From a virus, in IMG/VR virus record IMGVR_UViG_3300009008_001779, positions 1-24,659 of that record: DNA of 24,659 nt. One strand, written 5' to 3'. Both the position numbers and the translations under genes were made by a program. How positions within the stretch are numbered: the first letter of the stretch is position 1; each line of letters starts with the position of its first letter. Shown here one piece after another: positions 16,095 through 22,098 of the stretch. The notes under the pieces are model-generated. The model had not been told where the DNA came from. It was given only the letters and a program-made list of their open reading frames with translations, and did no database searches.

Positions 16095-16974
16095 TCTCTG
16101 CCCCTATCTCTGTATAGTATATACCGAGAGATAACATAAGAGCTGCCAGGGCGGTGAAGTAATCCTTCCCCGGCTTTTTCACCATTTTGTGGTGGGGTCT
16201 CGTTTCGATGAATTGACGGGTGTATTTGAGGACCCGACTACGATGTTGTCCTCTGGCGAGGGTGTTTTCCGTGTCTTCTTTTCTTCGAAGCCAGAGAATC
16301 AGAAGGACATCTATGATATCGGTGGCGAAGAATCCGAGGTCGACACCTTTCTTCACCGTTTTATCGAGCCAATTGGCTAGTAAGTGGGGGGGCACGGACT
16401 TTTCGATTTCCTCGTTCTCTAGGAGACCTGTTTGAACAGCTATAGCTCTATGATGGTTTGTCTTCAGTTCTGGGAGTTGGAGAGACGGAGTGAGAGCTTG
16501 TAGTTTTGGATTCTGTTGGATATCCGCTTCTGTTAGAGGGGTATCCTTGTGGTAGGATCGGGAGACGCATCTAGAGATAATCGCCCCGGGGAGCAGTGCT
16601 CTAGATGTCGCGAGAAGATGAATTTGGTGGTTCGGGGGAGGTTCCTCCGCGATCTTGAGGGTGTAGTCCAGACAAGGTCTGGAGGCCAGATCCAGGTCTT
16701 TGATAATGAGGTATCTGTGTGTCAGATCTACTCTCATATGGTCGGAGAAGGCTGCTAGGGTATCGCGGAACTCCTTCGCGGAGAGACTACCTGAGAGAAA
16801 GGTAATGTCGAGACAGGTCCCATTTTTGATTCTGTGACAGATCGGACAGGAGTTGCATCCACACTCTCTCGCCAGGATATGTTTTGTGATCGCGACTTCT
16901 CTTCCCGACCCCCTTGCTCCTAGATGGAGGAGGGTGAGTCCCGGAGGTACCTCGAAGAGGTTCTGTTCCTTCAT
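16069..16974 (-). CDS. holB: Clamp loader delta' subunit (HolB-like)
   Basis: The stator subunit of a bacterial-type clamp loader. A degenerate P-loop GARGSGRE (19-26) has R where a catalytic loader has K, which is typical of delta'. It is followed by a four-cysteine zinc module (C38, C40, C43, C46), a Walker B-like YLIIKDLD (88-95), the LKIAEEPPP helix-turn, and the SRC arginine-finger motif at 134-136. The C-terminal half is helical. The start ATG follows GGAGG. Length, 301 aa, matches HolB (334 in E. coli). It precedes and overlaps the delta gene, forming a co-expressed set with DnaX further on. Confidence 0.82.
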   Translation of the reverse strand: MKEQNLFEVPPGLTLLHLGARGSGREVAITKHILARECGCNSCPICHRIKNGTCLDITFLSGSLSAKEFRDTLAAFSDHMRVDLTHRYLIIKDLDLASRPCLDYTLKIAEEPPPNHQIHLLATSRALLPGAIISRCVSRSYHKDTPLTEADIQQNPKLQALTPSLQLPELKTNHHRAIAVQTGLLENEEIEKSVPPHLLANWLDKTVKKGVDLGFFATDIIDVLLILWLRRKEDTENTLARGQHRSRVLKYTRQFIETRPHHKMVKKPGKDYFTALAALMLSLGIYYTEIGAENERHRVSN

Positions 16975-16992
16975 AGGTACCTCCGGGCGGGC

Positions 16993-17349
16993 TCAGATCG
17001 AGACAGGAGGTTGCGGGGGCGCACCTTGCGGTGCTTCCGCCGCGGGCTCCTGAGCGGGGGCTGCCGCTTGGGCAGGTTCTTGTTCCGTCGCGGCCTCCTT
17101 CGGTTTCCGCGCGGAGGCCGCGATCGTCACGTTCTCCGGGATCTCGATACCCATCTCCTGGAGCTTTTTGGACTGGGCCCGGGTGATGGTCTCCGGGATC
17201 ACACAGTCCCCGTCGGCGAGGGCTCGCTTGTACTCGGCCAGTTTTTCGGGTTTGTCGTCCCGATTCGCGTGGACCGATTTCAACTGACCCGGAAAGTTAC
17301 CCCGGAGAAAGTTGGCCGACAGGTGCTGGAATTTCCGTTCTTTCGCCAT
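16993..17349 (-). CDS. Hypothetical protein with Ala/Pro/Gln-rich tail, 118 aa
   Basis: I do not recognise this protein. The first 75 residues form a compact basic domain (KERKFQHLSANFLRGNFPGQLK), with DGDCVIPETITRAQSKKLQEMGIEIPENVTI. The last 40 are low-complexity Ala/Pro/Gln/Glu (EATEQEPAQ, APAQEPAAE), like a flexible tether. Codon choice is GC-rich and CGN-rich, unlike the adjoining clamp-loader genes and more like the capsid genes, suggesting high expression, possibly a virion component. It sits between a CobU-like gene and the delta' gene. Its ATG follows GAGAGG at a slightly long spacing. Confidence 0.65.
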   Translation of the reverse strand: MAKERKFQHLSANFLRGNFPGQLKSVHANRDDKPEKLAEYKRALADGDCVIPETITRAQSKKLQEMGIEIPENVTIAASARKPKEAATEQEPAQAAAPAQEPAAEAPQGAPPQPPVSI

Positions 17350-17358
17350 GATGTGTCT

Positions 17359-17817
17359 CTACCTCTCTGTTCTTGAAGTGGTGTTCCCGGCTCGTAGCAG
17401 AGAGACAGGGAACTGAGTGGTTGTTATATGCCTCCCCCCTGAGAGGAAGATAAGGTGCTCTGAGCAGTACCTTTGTGCCCAGGATACGAGTCTTGTGAGT
17501 TTACGCAGACGCTCTCGCTGCTCTGCTTTGAGAGGCACGAAGCCCATACCTGGTTCCTGGGTGACGAGTATATATCGGTCAGAGCTCTTATGTAGATCTT
17601 GCGTGAATTGTTGGATAAGCGATTCGTCCTCCTCTCGGACCTCTTGGGTTAGAAGATCGAGGTAGAGAATTGTCTCTACCTCCTCTGGGGGGTTGTCTCG
17701 TGTAGCCAGAGCGGAGTGGGGTTTCGATGGGTCCACCTTTCTGATGTTGCGGCCGCCCAGGGTCGTTCCCAGAAGAGTTCCTGTCGCGTAGACACCTGCT
17801 GTCCAGAGCTTATACAT
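17359..17817 (-). CDS. CobU-fold protein without P-loop (second copy)
   Basis: The C-terminal half carries the CobU signature: RYILVTQEPGMGFVP aligns with VVLVTNEVGMGIVP of Salmonella CobU, and the downstream R-rich helix and HLIFLSGG match its ADEVWLVVSG. ILYLDLLTQEV corresponds to the conserved ILLECITTMV strand. The N-terminal P-loop strand and GxxxSGKS of CobU are missing: the 152-aa protein begins about where CobU is already past its nucleotide-binding loop, so kinase activity is unlikely. The ATG has GAGGTG upstream. Another CobU-like gene, also without the P-loop lysine, lies just upstream, suggesting a paired, non-catalytic role. The cobalamin pathway is not represented here. Confidence 0.6.
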   Translation of the reverse strand: MYKLWTAGVYATGTLLGTTLGGRNIRKVDPSKPHSALATRDNPPEEVETILYLDLLTQEVREEDESLIQQFTQDLHKSSDRYILVTQEPGMGFVPLKAEQRERLRKLTRLVSWAQRYCSEHLIFLSGGRHITTTQFPVSLLRAGNTTSRTER

Positions 17818-17818
17818 T

Positions 17819-18139
17819 TCACACCTCTTGCAGTGCGGCCAGAACCTCTTCGAGGGAGGACATGAATTCCTCGGGCGAGAGTGTTGTTTCGTTCAGGGTA
17901 GGTCTCGTGTCGTGTTGTCTGAAATTACCGTGTACGGCCACCTGCTTGAGGTTATGTAGGGCTGGACCGTTCTGAGAGATAACCTCGATTCCGTTGGATG
18001 CCGTGAATTTTCGGGGTTTATGGCTGGTAGACCGAAACCACTCGGGGGTCTCCAGGCACTGATACACGATGTATCCTGGGGGAAGATAGATCAACTTCAG
18101 GTGGAAGCCATTGGTTCGGAGATTTTGGGTCACGGACAC
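17819..18139 (-). CDS. Hypothetical protein, 106 aa
   Basis: I do not recognise this protein. It has GFHLKLIYLPPGYIVYQCLETPEWFRST, a basic patch SHKPRKFTASNG and an acidic helical C-terminus (SPEEFMSSLEEVLAALQEV). It lies between the two CobU-like genes and follows a possible promoter. The start is GTG 18139 or GTG 18133; the latter has better spacing from AGAGG. Its stop lies one base before the start of the second CobU-like gene. Confidence 0.6.
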   Translation of the reverse strand: MSVTQNLRTNGFHLKLIYLPPGYIVYQCLETPEWFRSTSHKPRKFTASNGIEVISQNGPALHNLKQVAVHGNFRQHDTRPTLNETTLSPEEFMSSLEEVLAALQEV

Positions 18140-18203
18140 CTCTGGAATAGGCCGTTGGATGGTTATTTTTGGGGGCTGGAGCGATCTTTCGACCTACCTC
18201 GTG

Positions 18204-18210
18204 GTTATAC
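18204..18210 (-). promoter_or_regulatory. Possible promoter element GTATAAC
   Basis: The minus strand reads TAGTATAACC about 65 nt upstream of the 106-aa gene, in a gap after a weak terminator. The heptamer GTATAAC recurs upstream of the scaffold gene. No convincing -35 box lies 17 nt upstream. Confidence 0.28.
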
Positions 18211-18233
18211 TACGCAAACTGAGAAACCCCGGC

Positions 18234-18253
18234 AAAAAGGGCGTTTTAAGCCC
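18234..18253 (-). terminator. Weak terminator after the first CobU-like gene
   Basis: On the minus strand GGGC pairs with GCCC around a 7-nt loop that contains the TAA stop of the CobU-like gene, followed at once by five Ts. The stem is only 4 bp, so strength is doubtful, but it lies in a true gap before the possible promoter. Confidence 0.4.
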
Positions 18254-18794
18254 ATTTGCTAGTTGGGATGAGGTTCGCTCCTGTCATGAGATAGTAATCT
18301 CCGCCCAGAATGTCAAGCACCATTGTGTTGGCGATATGTATGAACCGCTGGTACCATCGACCCTGTTCTGTGTTCACAAAGAGGTCTCCGTCTACGTTCG
18401 CGGATAGAGTCAGGGTGTCGGGGAAGCTTCGATCTCGGATCAGTTTCAGGGTCTCGGACCATTTGGTTTCGAGGGAGCGGAGAACGTCTTCCATCCCGAC
18501 AGCTCCCATATTCTCGGCCAGTATCTGGTTGCTAACCCATAGGTTCACGTTATCTATAACGAGGAGGTCTGTGGAGGCATTGATCAGATGAGGGTAGAGG
18601 TCGTGGGGTGTTGACACCAGGGAGACGGTTTCTGGGTAGTGCTTCAGTTTTCCTCTGAGGGATTGTCTGATCTCGTGCTCTGATTCCGCGTACTCGATGT
18701 TGGTTAGAGCGACGAGGGTTTCTCTATCCCCCACAATATGTCTGATAACTGACCCCATGTCGGAGGAGAGAGAGTGTTCGAGGTGGATGTTCAT
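18246..18794 (-). CDS. CobU-fold protein with degenerate P-loop (first copy)
   Basis: The length (182 aa) and motif order match CobU (adenosylcobinamide kinase/guanylyltransferase, about 180 aa). ESEHEIRQSLRGKLKHYPE aligns with the DDEMAARIQHHKDGRP region, TDLLVIDNVNLWVSNQIL with DAILLECITTMVTNLLF, and SANVDGDLFVNTEQGRWYQRF with TNEVGMGIVPENRLARHF. The terminal YYLMTG resembles CobU's VWLVVSG. The Walker A region GGARSGKS is replaced by HSLSSDMGS, with no lysine, and the VGMG loop is altered, so ATP/GTP phosphotransfer is unlikely. It shares a 4-nt ATGA overlap with the 90-aa gene upstream. It ends inside a weak terminator hairpin. It could be a scaffold or regulatory pseudoenzyme. Confidence 0.6.
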   Translation of the reverse strand: MNIHLEHSLSSDMGSVIRHIVGDRETLVALTNIEYAESEHEIRQSLRGKLKHYPETVSLVSTPHDLYPHLINASTDLLVIDNVNLWVSNQILAENMGAVGMEDVLRSLETKWSETLKLIRDRSFPDTLTLSANVDGDLFVNTEQGRWYQRFIHIANTMVLDILGGDYYLMTGANLIPTSKWA

Positions 18795-19063
18795 TCGATA
18801 AGACCCTGGGCCTTCAGTACCTGTTCGAGCGCCTTGAGACCTTTCATCCTCTCCTTTTTGGCGTACCCGTCAATGAAGATGGTTCCTTTCTCGGGCCAGT
18901 AGTTGACGGGGCCAATTTTAATCTGGCTTGGTACGGGGTTCTCCGTGTACAAACCCAGATCCTCCATACGCCGTTCGGCTTCCTCCTGTTTGCTTTCCCT
19001 TTTTTTTCTTTGTCTTGTGGTTGTTTCCGTGTCTACGACACGTACGAGAGGTCTAGCTGGCAT
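18791..19063 (-). CDS. Hypothetical protein, 90 aa
   Basis: I do not recognise this protein. The first 35 residues are very charged (TTTRQRKKRESKQEEAERRMED) and likely a helix or linker. A compact C-terminal part reads IKIGPVNYWPEKGTIFIDGYA, then a basic KALEQVLKAQGLIE. It overlaps the J-domain gene by 11 nt upstream and the CobU-like gene by 4 nt downstream, so translation is coupled. Confidence 0.65.
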   Translation of the reverse strand: MPARPLVRVVDTETTTRQRKKRESKQEEAERRMEDLGLYTENPVPSQIKIGPVNYWPEKGTIFIDGYAKKERMKGLKALEQVLKAQGLIE

Positions 19064-19703
19064 ATGGGTCTCCGTGCTCGTTTATGAGATGTTGGATCAC
19101 TTCGCATATGTGGGTGATAAAGAGGGAGCGGGCTTCTGTCCAGGATTCGAGGGAGTCTTGCCCGCAGAGGTAGTGGATCCTGTACCCTCGGGTCTGATAT
19201 ATCTCGCTCAGCCGAACATTGAGTTTCAGGTAGGTGTCTTCTAGTTCGGCGCGAACCCCCACGGCATCGATATCTTCTTCGCCGAGGAGGGTTAGGATGT
19301 CTTCCACCCGCCCCTCCTCGGCGGCGGCGGAGAGGTCCTTGAATTTGGCTTCGGCGTCGGGATCGTCGGAGACGTCTGGATGGAGTTTCCGAGCCGCTGC
19401 TTTGTATAGTTGCTTTACCTTGTCGCTGAGATCTGGGGTTTCGACCTCGTCGAAGAGGGAGGGGGAGACCCTGTTCGGAAACATCTGGACCTTGTCTGTC
19501 AGATCCTTGAATTCCCGTGCCAGAACGTCGGAACTCTGTTGTATGTCTCTGTTGAGCTCGTCGATCTGTCGACGAAGGTGTTTGATCTCGAGGATTAGCG
19601 ACCGACGTGGTCGTAACCTATCGGCTGTCGTGGAGACGAGCGCGTTGATATCAACAACCGAGTCGAAGGGCTTCCTTGGGGGATCTGATCTCTTGGGTTC
19701 CAT
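19053..19703 (-). CDS. J-domain (DnaJ-like) protein
   Basis: Residues 94-130 match a J-domain: KVKQLYKAAARKLHPDVSDD, with the HPD at 108-110 that stimulates Hsp70 ATPase, then AEAKFKDLSAAAEEGR. A predicted coiled coil lies before it (about 35-75, EIKHLRRQIDELNRDI). The remaining C-terminal part is unlike DnaJ, so this is a type III J protein that could recruit host DnaK to a phage target. The start is uncertain: ATG 19703 gives 216 aa but has no good Shine-Dalgarno; a TTG at 19745 would add 14 residues. It overlaps the endopeptidase gene by 53 nt. Confidence 0.72.
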   Translation of the reverse strand: MEPKRSDPPRKPFDSVVDINALVSTTADRLRPRRSLILEIKHLRRQIDELNRDIQQSSDVLAREFKDLTDKVQMFPNRVSPSLFDEVETPDLSDKVKQLYKAAARKLHPDVSDDPDAEAKFKDLSAAAEEGRVEDILTLLGEEDIDAVGVRAELEDTYLKLNVRLSEIYQTRGYRIHYLCGQDSLESWTEARSLFITHICEVIQHLINEHGDPYAS

Positions 19704-20262
19704 TTGAGGATATAGCCAGAATGGAACCCCTACCCGCAGCTCCAAGTCGGGTCGACACGTGTACCCATCCGGGTCTCCCCGGCCCGACCCCGTATTCGTG
19801 GATTAACTGGTCTATGTTTAGGCGTTCCAGATTGAGGGAGAGGTAGGCGAAGAGGAGAAAATTGGCGTTGATATCTTGTCGGAGAGTCTGGCCAGTCGTC
19901 TCTATAGTTCTCTTCTGGAGGTGGGTTCTGAAAATCTGAGGGAGGACCTCGTTTGACCTCAAGAGGGCGTCGGGAACTTTGACGTCGGTTGCCTCCCCCT
20001 TGACATGTTGGGAGGTATCGGATCCTCCGACGTATCTATTGAGTTCGGGACTTCTGTACCCCGAGGAGATTCGCAGGGGACAACCTAACTCGCTCCTCGC
20101 CGGTTGGAGAACTCTGAGAACGAGGTTATTCAGGGAGCCCACCACTTCGCGAGAGGGAGCCATCATCGTCGCGTACAGATCCGGGAGTCTTGCGGCCACG
20201 TCCGAACTTAGCATCTCCGCGAGAGAGAAATTCTGTGATATCCTCCAGTGTAGATCTACCAT
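19651..20262 (-). CDS. M15 peptidoglycan endopeptidase (endolysin)
   Basis: The 203-aa protein has the zinc motifs of the Peptidase_M15_3 family, D-Ala-type peptidases acting on cell-wall cross-links: SSGYRSPELN (66-75), SQHVKGEATDV with H86 and D93 as zinc ligands, and a final WVHVS with H168. QNFSLAEML near the N-terminus is also typical. No signal peptide is seen, so release through holin pores is expected, and the 3-TM holin gene is directly upstream (7-nt overlap). It is slightly longer than usual because of the helical insert at 105-150 and a short C-terminal tail. Confidence 0.9.
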   Translation of the reverse strand: MVDLHWRISQNFSLAEMLSSDVAARLPDLYATMMAPSREVVGSLNNLVLRVLQPARSELGCPLRISSGYRSPELNRYVGGSDTSQHVKGEATDVKVPDALLRSNEVLPQIFRTHLQKRTIETTGQTLRQDINANFLLFAYLSLNLERLNIDQLIHEYGVGPGRPGWVHVSTRLGAAGRGSILAISSNGTQEIRSPKEALRLGC

Positions 20263-20771
20263 TTCATGGAGACCTGGCTGTCGGCGACTTTTGGTGTCGA
20301 TTGCTCCCTCTTCAATTTTCCTTGATGGTGTCTGTCCAGTACGTTACCCACAGCCCGCTCTCCGAACCAGAACGTGAAGACTGCCATAAAGATAGCCCAG
20401 AGCATCGTCGGTACAGCCGCGAGATTTGCCTTTACTTCCGAGGCATCCACCCACCCAAAGATCAAGGCCGTGATAATTATCGTGGCCCAGATAGTGAGGA
20501 GAGGTCGGATAGAGGCTCTGAGATTCTTGATGAAGGGCGTTTGATCCGCTGCTCTGCCTTCGTAGTCCAACATGAAAGCGCGGAAGTTACTGGTGGGTTT
20601 TTCCGCCTCTTCCATAAGTTTCAGTTGGAACTGTTGTGTCATCTGAAGACGTAGCTGGTCGAACTCCATCTTGGAGATAGTGATCTTGTCTTCCCCTTGT
20701 TTCCACGCGAAGACACCTTTTGCCACCGTGTCGAAGACGCCCAGTACAGCTGAGAGAGGTTTTAGGGACAT
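20256..20771 (-). CDS. 3-TM holin (GTA-type)
   Basis: The first 80 residues are soluble and charged; two or three hydrophobic segments follow. IRPLLTIWATIIITALIFGW is the first, then VPTMLWAIFMAVFTFWFGERAVG. The RPxLTxW lead and FWFGER match the 3-TM holin family best known from gene-transfer agents and many phages. It forms the inner-membrane lesion that frees the M15 endolysin. GAGGACC lies ahead of the ATG, and it overlaps the endolysin gene by 7 nt. Length, 171 aa, is typical. Confidence 0.82.
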   Translation of the reverse strand: MSLKPLSAVLGVFDTVAKGVFAWKQGEDKITISKMEFDQLRLQMTQQFQLKLMEEAEKPTSNFRAFMLDYEGRAADQTPFIKNLRASIRPLLTIWATIIITALIFGWVDASEVKANLAAVPTMLWAIFMAVFTFWFGERAVGNVLDRHHQGKLKREQSTPKVADSQVSMKW

Positions 20772-20778
20772 TTGGTCC

Positions 20779-20964
20779 TCACGCCGCCAGGAAACTGGGT
20801 TTGTAGTGTTTCATGAAGTGTCGGGTGGCGAAGTGTGTTGCCGCTGGCAGTAACACGAGTATCACTCCCTGAGGAATACCAATGTTAAAGAGGACATATG
20901 CCAGTCCAAGGCCAGCCGACCAGGACACGCACAGATCACAAGCCGTCTCTTTGATCCGTTGCAT
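20779..20964 (-). CDS. Small two-helix membrane protein
   Basis: This 61-aa protein has two hydrophobic segments, CVSWSAGLGLAYVLFNIG and GVILVLLPAATHFATRHFM, with positive charge at both ends. Small proteins of this shape occur in phage lysis or membrane-remodelling clusters; its family could not be fixed. It overlaps the LydA-like gene by 29 nt and lies 7 nt before the 3-TM holin gene, so an antiholin or accessory holin role is possible. Confidence 0.6.
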   Translation of the reverse strand: MQRIKETACDLCVSWSAGLGLAYVLFNIGIPQGVILVLLPAATHFATRHFMKHYKPSFLAA

Positions 20965-21364
20965 CTGAGTTTCTCCGTGAGTTAGGGGGATTCGGTTCTA
21001 TTTCCGCGGGAAGCGGGGTAAGGTCTTCACCTCTGATTTTAGGTTCGGGTATATCGAAGACCCTTCGAAGTTTATCGGAGACAATCTTCTCCGTTAGAGA
21101 TAGCCAACGAGCTCCCATGTGCCCTGCCACCGAGACTGTTGCTGCTGTTCCATAGAAATCCATTTCCAAGGAGAGACAACCCCAGAAAGCTATGAGCCCC
21201 GAGAGGGTAGATGAGAGGACATCGTGCGCGAGGGTAAAGAAGAGGATGATCTTTCTTCTTGGGAGACCTTTATCGATAATAGTCTGTAGAAAGGTACTGA
21301 GACCCCCTATGAGAGATAGCAACACAACCCAGACGAGGCTGTTTATAGAGGATAGAAATTCCAC
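20936..21364 (-). CDS. LydA-like holin
   Basis: This 142-aa protein has three membrane segments: VWVVLLSLIGGLSTFLQTI, FFTLAHDVLSSTLSGLIAFW and AATVSVAGHMGARWLSL. The GHMG-R motif in the last is characteristic of LydA/Phage_holin_3_3 proteins such as P1 LydA. The cytoplasmic tail is charged (PEPKIRGEDLTP). The GTG start at 21364 lies 7 nt after AGGGG. With the 3-TM holin downstream, the cluster has two distinct holin types. One could be an antiholin. Confidence 0.68.
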   Translation of the reverse strand: MEFLSSINSLVWVVLLSLIGGLSTFLQTIIDKGLPRRKIILFFTLAHDVLSSTLSGLIAFWGCLSLEMDFYGTAATVSVAGHMGARWLSLTEKIVSDKLRRVFDIPEPKIRGEDLTPLPAEIEPNPPNSRRNSDATDQRDGL

Positions 21365-21372
21365 GAGGACCC

Positions 21373-22005
21373 CTAGATTTCGTATACAGATTTATAGCCG
21401 GGAAACGAGGGAAAATCCCCCGGGGATACAGCATCTCTCTCCATGAGAGGAGGTCCCGTACGTCTTTTTACCACACCCAGCTTACGGTTCACTTCCGGCC
21501 CGTTTATAACGAAAATAAATTCGCTACATACTACAGCGGTGGTGTCGTCGAAATCGAAATCCATGTCGTAGGGAGTACCTATCATGCTCTCGGCGCGGGC
21601 GGAGATCTCTTCTATTTCCTGGGGGGATAGACCTTCCGGGCGGAGAACCAGGATCTTGTCTGTGCGACAGAACTGATATATATCTTCGAAGGAGACCCCT
21701 TTTGCCACGGCGTGTATGACCCTGTCTTTCGAGGTTACGTAACCGATGTGGGTCCACGGCTTCCCGGAGAGAAGCCGGATAAAGAGACCGTCCACGTAAT
21801 CGGTGTACCCTCGTAGGATGATATCCCCTTCGCGGAGCTCTTGGGAGATTTTTCGACTATCTGCCCCTGTGACCTTATACCCCCTTGGTTTGTAGTAGAC
21901 AAATGGGGGATATTTCGAGAGTCTCAGATGGCTTACAAAGATGAAGAACTTGTTACGTATTGCTTTGAGGAGGTTCAAGGGAGCTAGTGTATCGAGATTA
22001 TCCAT
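21373..22005 (-). CDS. YiiX-like permuted NlpC/P60 cysteine hydrolase
   Basis: The protein matches the permuted papain-like amidases of the YiiX/C92 type. GDIILRG starts the domain, SGKPWTHIGYV supplies the catalytic His (86), GTPYDMDFDFDD supplies the conserved acidic region, and VVCSEFIFV has the catalytic Cys (160). The ATG at 22005 is preferred, behind GAGGAG; an upstream in-frame start at 22050 lies inside the terminator. It has no obvious signal peptide. These enzymes cleave amide bonds in lipids or peptidoglycan, so it may assist lysis or act on the membrane. It starts the lysis module. Confidence 0.78.
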   Translation of the reverse strand: MDNLDTLAPLNLLKAIRNKFFIFVSHLRLSKYPPFVYYKPRGYKVTGADSRKISQELREGDIILRGYTDYVDGLFIRLLSGKPWTHIGYVTSKDRVIHAVAKGVSFEDIYQFCRTDKILVLRPEGLSPQEIEEISARAESMIGTPYDMDFDFDDTTAVVCSEFIFVINGPEVNRKLGVVKRRTGPPLMERDAVSPGDFPSFPGYKSVYEI

Positions 22006-22027
22006 GTTCGTTGTAGACTCCTCACGG

Positions 22028-22059
22028 AAAAGGGGGGTTTCCTTTCTCAAGGAAACCCC
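22028..22059 (-). terminator. Rho-independent terminator after the tail-fibre gene
   Basis: An 11-bp perfect stem (22034-22044 with 22049-22059) has a 4-nt loop, GAGA on the minus strand, followed by CC and TTTT. It lies 40 nt beyond the tail-fibre stop codon and just before the C92 hydrolase start, separating fibre and lysis transcripts. Confidence 0.85.
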
Positions 22060-22098
22060 TTATGATCTCACAAGAACCTCTTGGAATCTGAGGTTATC

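Noticed and set aside
17359-18794. Cobalamin biosynthesis as an auxiliary metabolic function
   Set aside because: Neither CobU-like protein has the P-loop lysine, and no other cobalamin gene is present.
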